Source: Bacteroidales bacterium (GTDB taxonomy: Bacteria; Bacteroidota; Bacteroidia; Bacteroidales; P3). From it: 5,743 nucleotides of DNA. Both the position numbers and the translations under genes were made by a program. Below are positions 5,680 through 5,743 of the stretch, in pieces. The stretch covers positions 1 through 5,743 of the forward strand of contig JAFZEK010000104.1 in NCBI GenBank assembly GCA_017560705.1, read 5' to 3'. Positions within the stretch are counted from its first letter, which is position 1. Each line of letters begins with the position of its first letter. The notes beneath the pieces were generated by a model. The model saw only the letters and a program-made list of their open reading frames with translations. It did no database searches and was not told the origin of the DNA.

Positions 5680-5743
5680 ATGAAAAAAAGAACTTTTGCG
5701 TGGTTGACTTCGTCGATGTTGCTATCGCTCGAAAGAGCTAATG
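5680..5743 (+). CDS. Possible start of an exported protein, cut by the window end
   Basis: ATG at 5680 opens a frame that stays open to the last base (21 codons). It reads MKKRTFAWLTSSMLLSLERAN: a basic start followed by a short hydrophobic stretch, as in a signal peptide or membrane anchor. It begins 40 bases after the glycosyltransferase stop, on the same strand, with no visible promoter or convincing terminator between, so co-transcription is plausible. Too little is visible to name a family. The hydrophobic stretch is short and lacks a clear cleavage motif, so it could also be a chance frame. Confidence 0.4.
   Translation, partial: MKKRTFAWLTSSMLLSLERAN

Overview
The window most likely comes from a Bacteroidota bacterium, probably of the order Bacteroidales. 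Three things point there. A perfect TAnnTTTG box, the -7 promoter element of that phylum, precedes the second gene. The translation starts lack a Shine-Dalgarno sequence and sit in A-rich leaders. A family 2 glycosyltransferase is fused to a WcaJ/WbaP-like membrane module; that fusion reads as Bacteroidales surface-glycan biology, but this is inference. The DNA is moderately AT-rich, with frequent ATA and CTA codons. No species can be named from sequence alone.

Layout. Bases 1-786 hold no convincing protein gene. The first 370 bases are crowded with inverted repeats, the strongest being a 50-bp palindrome with no spacer (238-287). A GC-richer island follows at about 401-500, then an AT-rich leader with an 8-bp dyad (711-745) and a 7-codon reading frame (764-787) whose stop overlaps the next start codon as TAATG. 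Bases 787-3450 encode ClpC, the Hsp100 unfoldase of a ClpCP protease. A strong hairpin (3476-3518) terminates it. A TAnnTTTG promoter box (3599-3606) then starts a separate transcription unit at 3687-5639. That gene encodes a 650-residue protein: a GT2 glycosyltransferase domain, four membrane segments, a CoA_binding_3-like domain, and a C-terminal remnant of a polyprenyl-phosphate sugar phosphotransferase. Forty bases later a third gene may begin at 5680; only 21 codons are inside the window, and they resemble a signal peptide.

How the genes relate. ClpC is cytosolic protein quality control; the glycosyltransferase fusion is membrane-bound glycan assembly. The terminator and the new promoter between them argue that they are neighbours rather than partners.

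There is no sign of a CRISPR array, transposase, phage gene, toxin-antitoxin pair, tRNA or rRNA. The most unusual protein feature is the fusion enzyme, whose phosphotransferase domain keeps its two ends but appears to have lost the catalytic middle. The most unusual DNA feature is the nested palindrome and hairpin cluster upstream of clpC.
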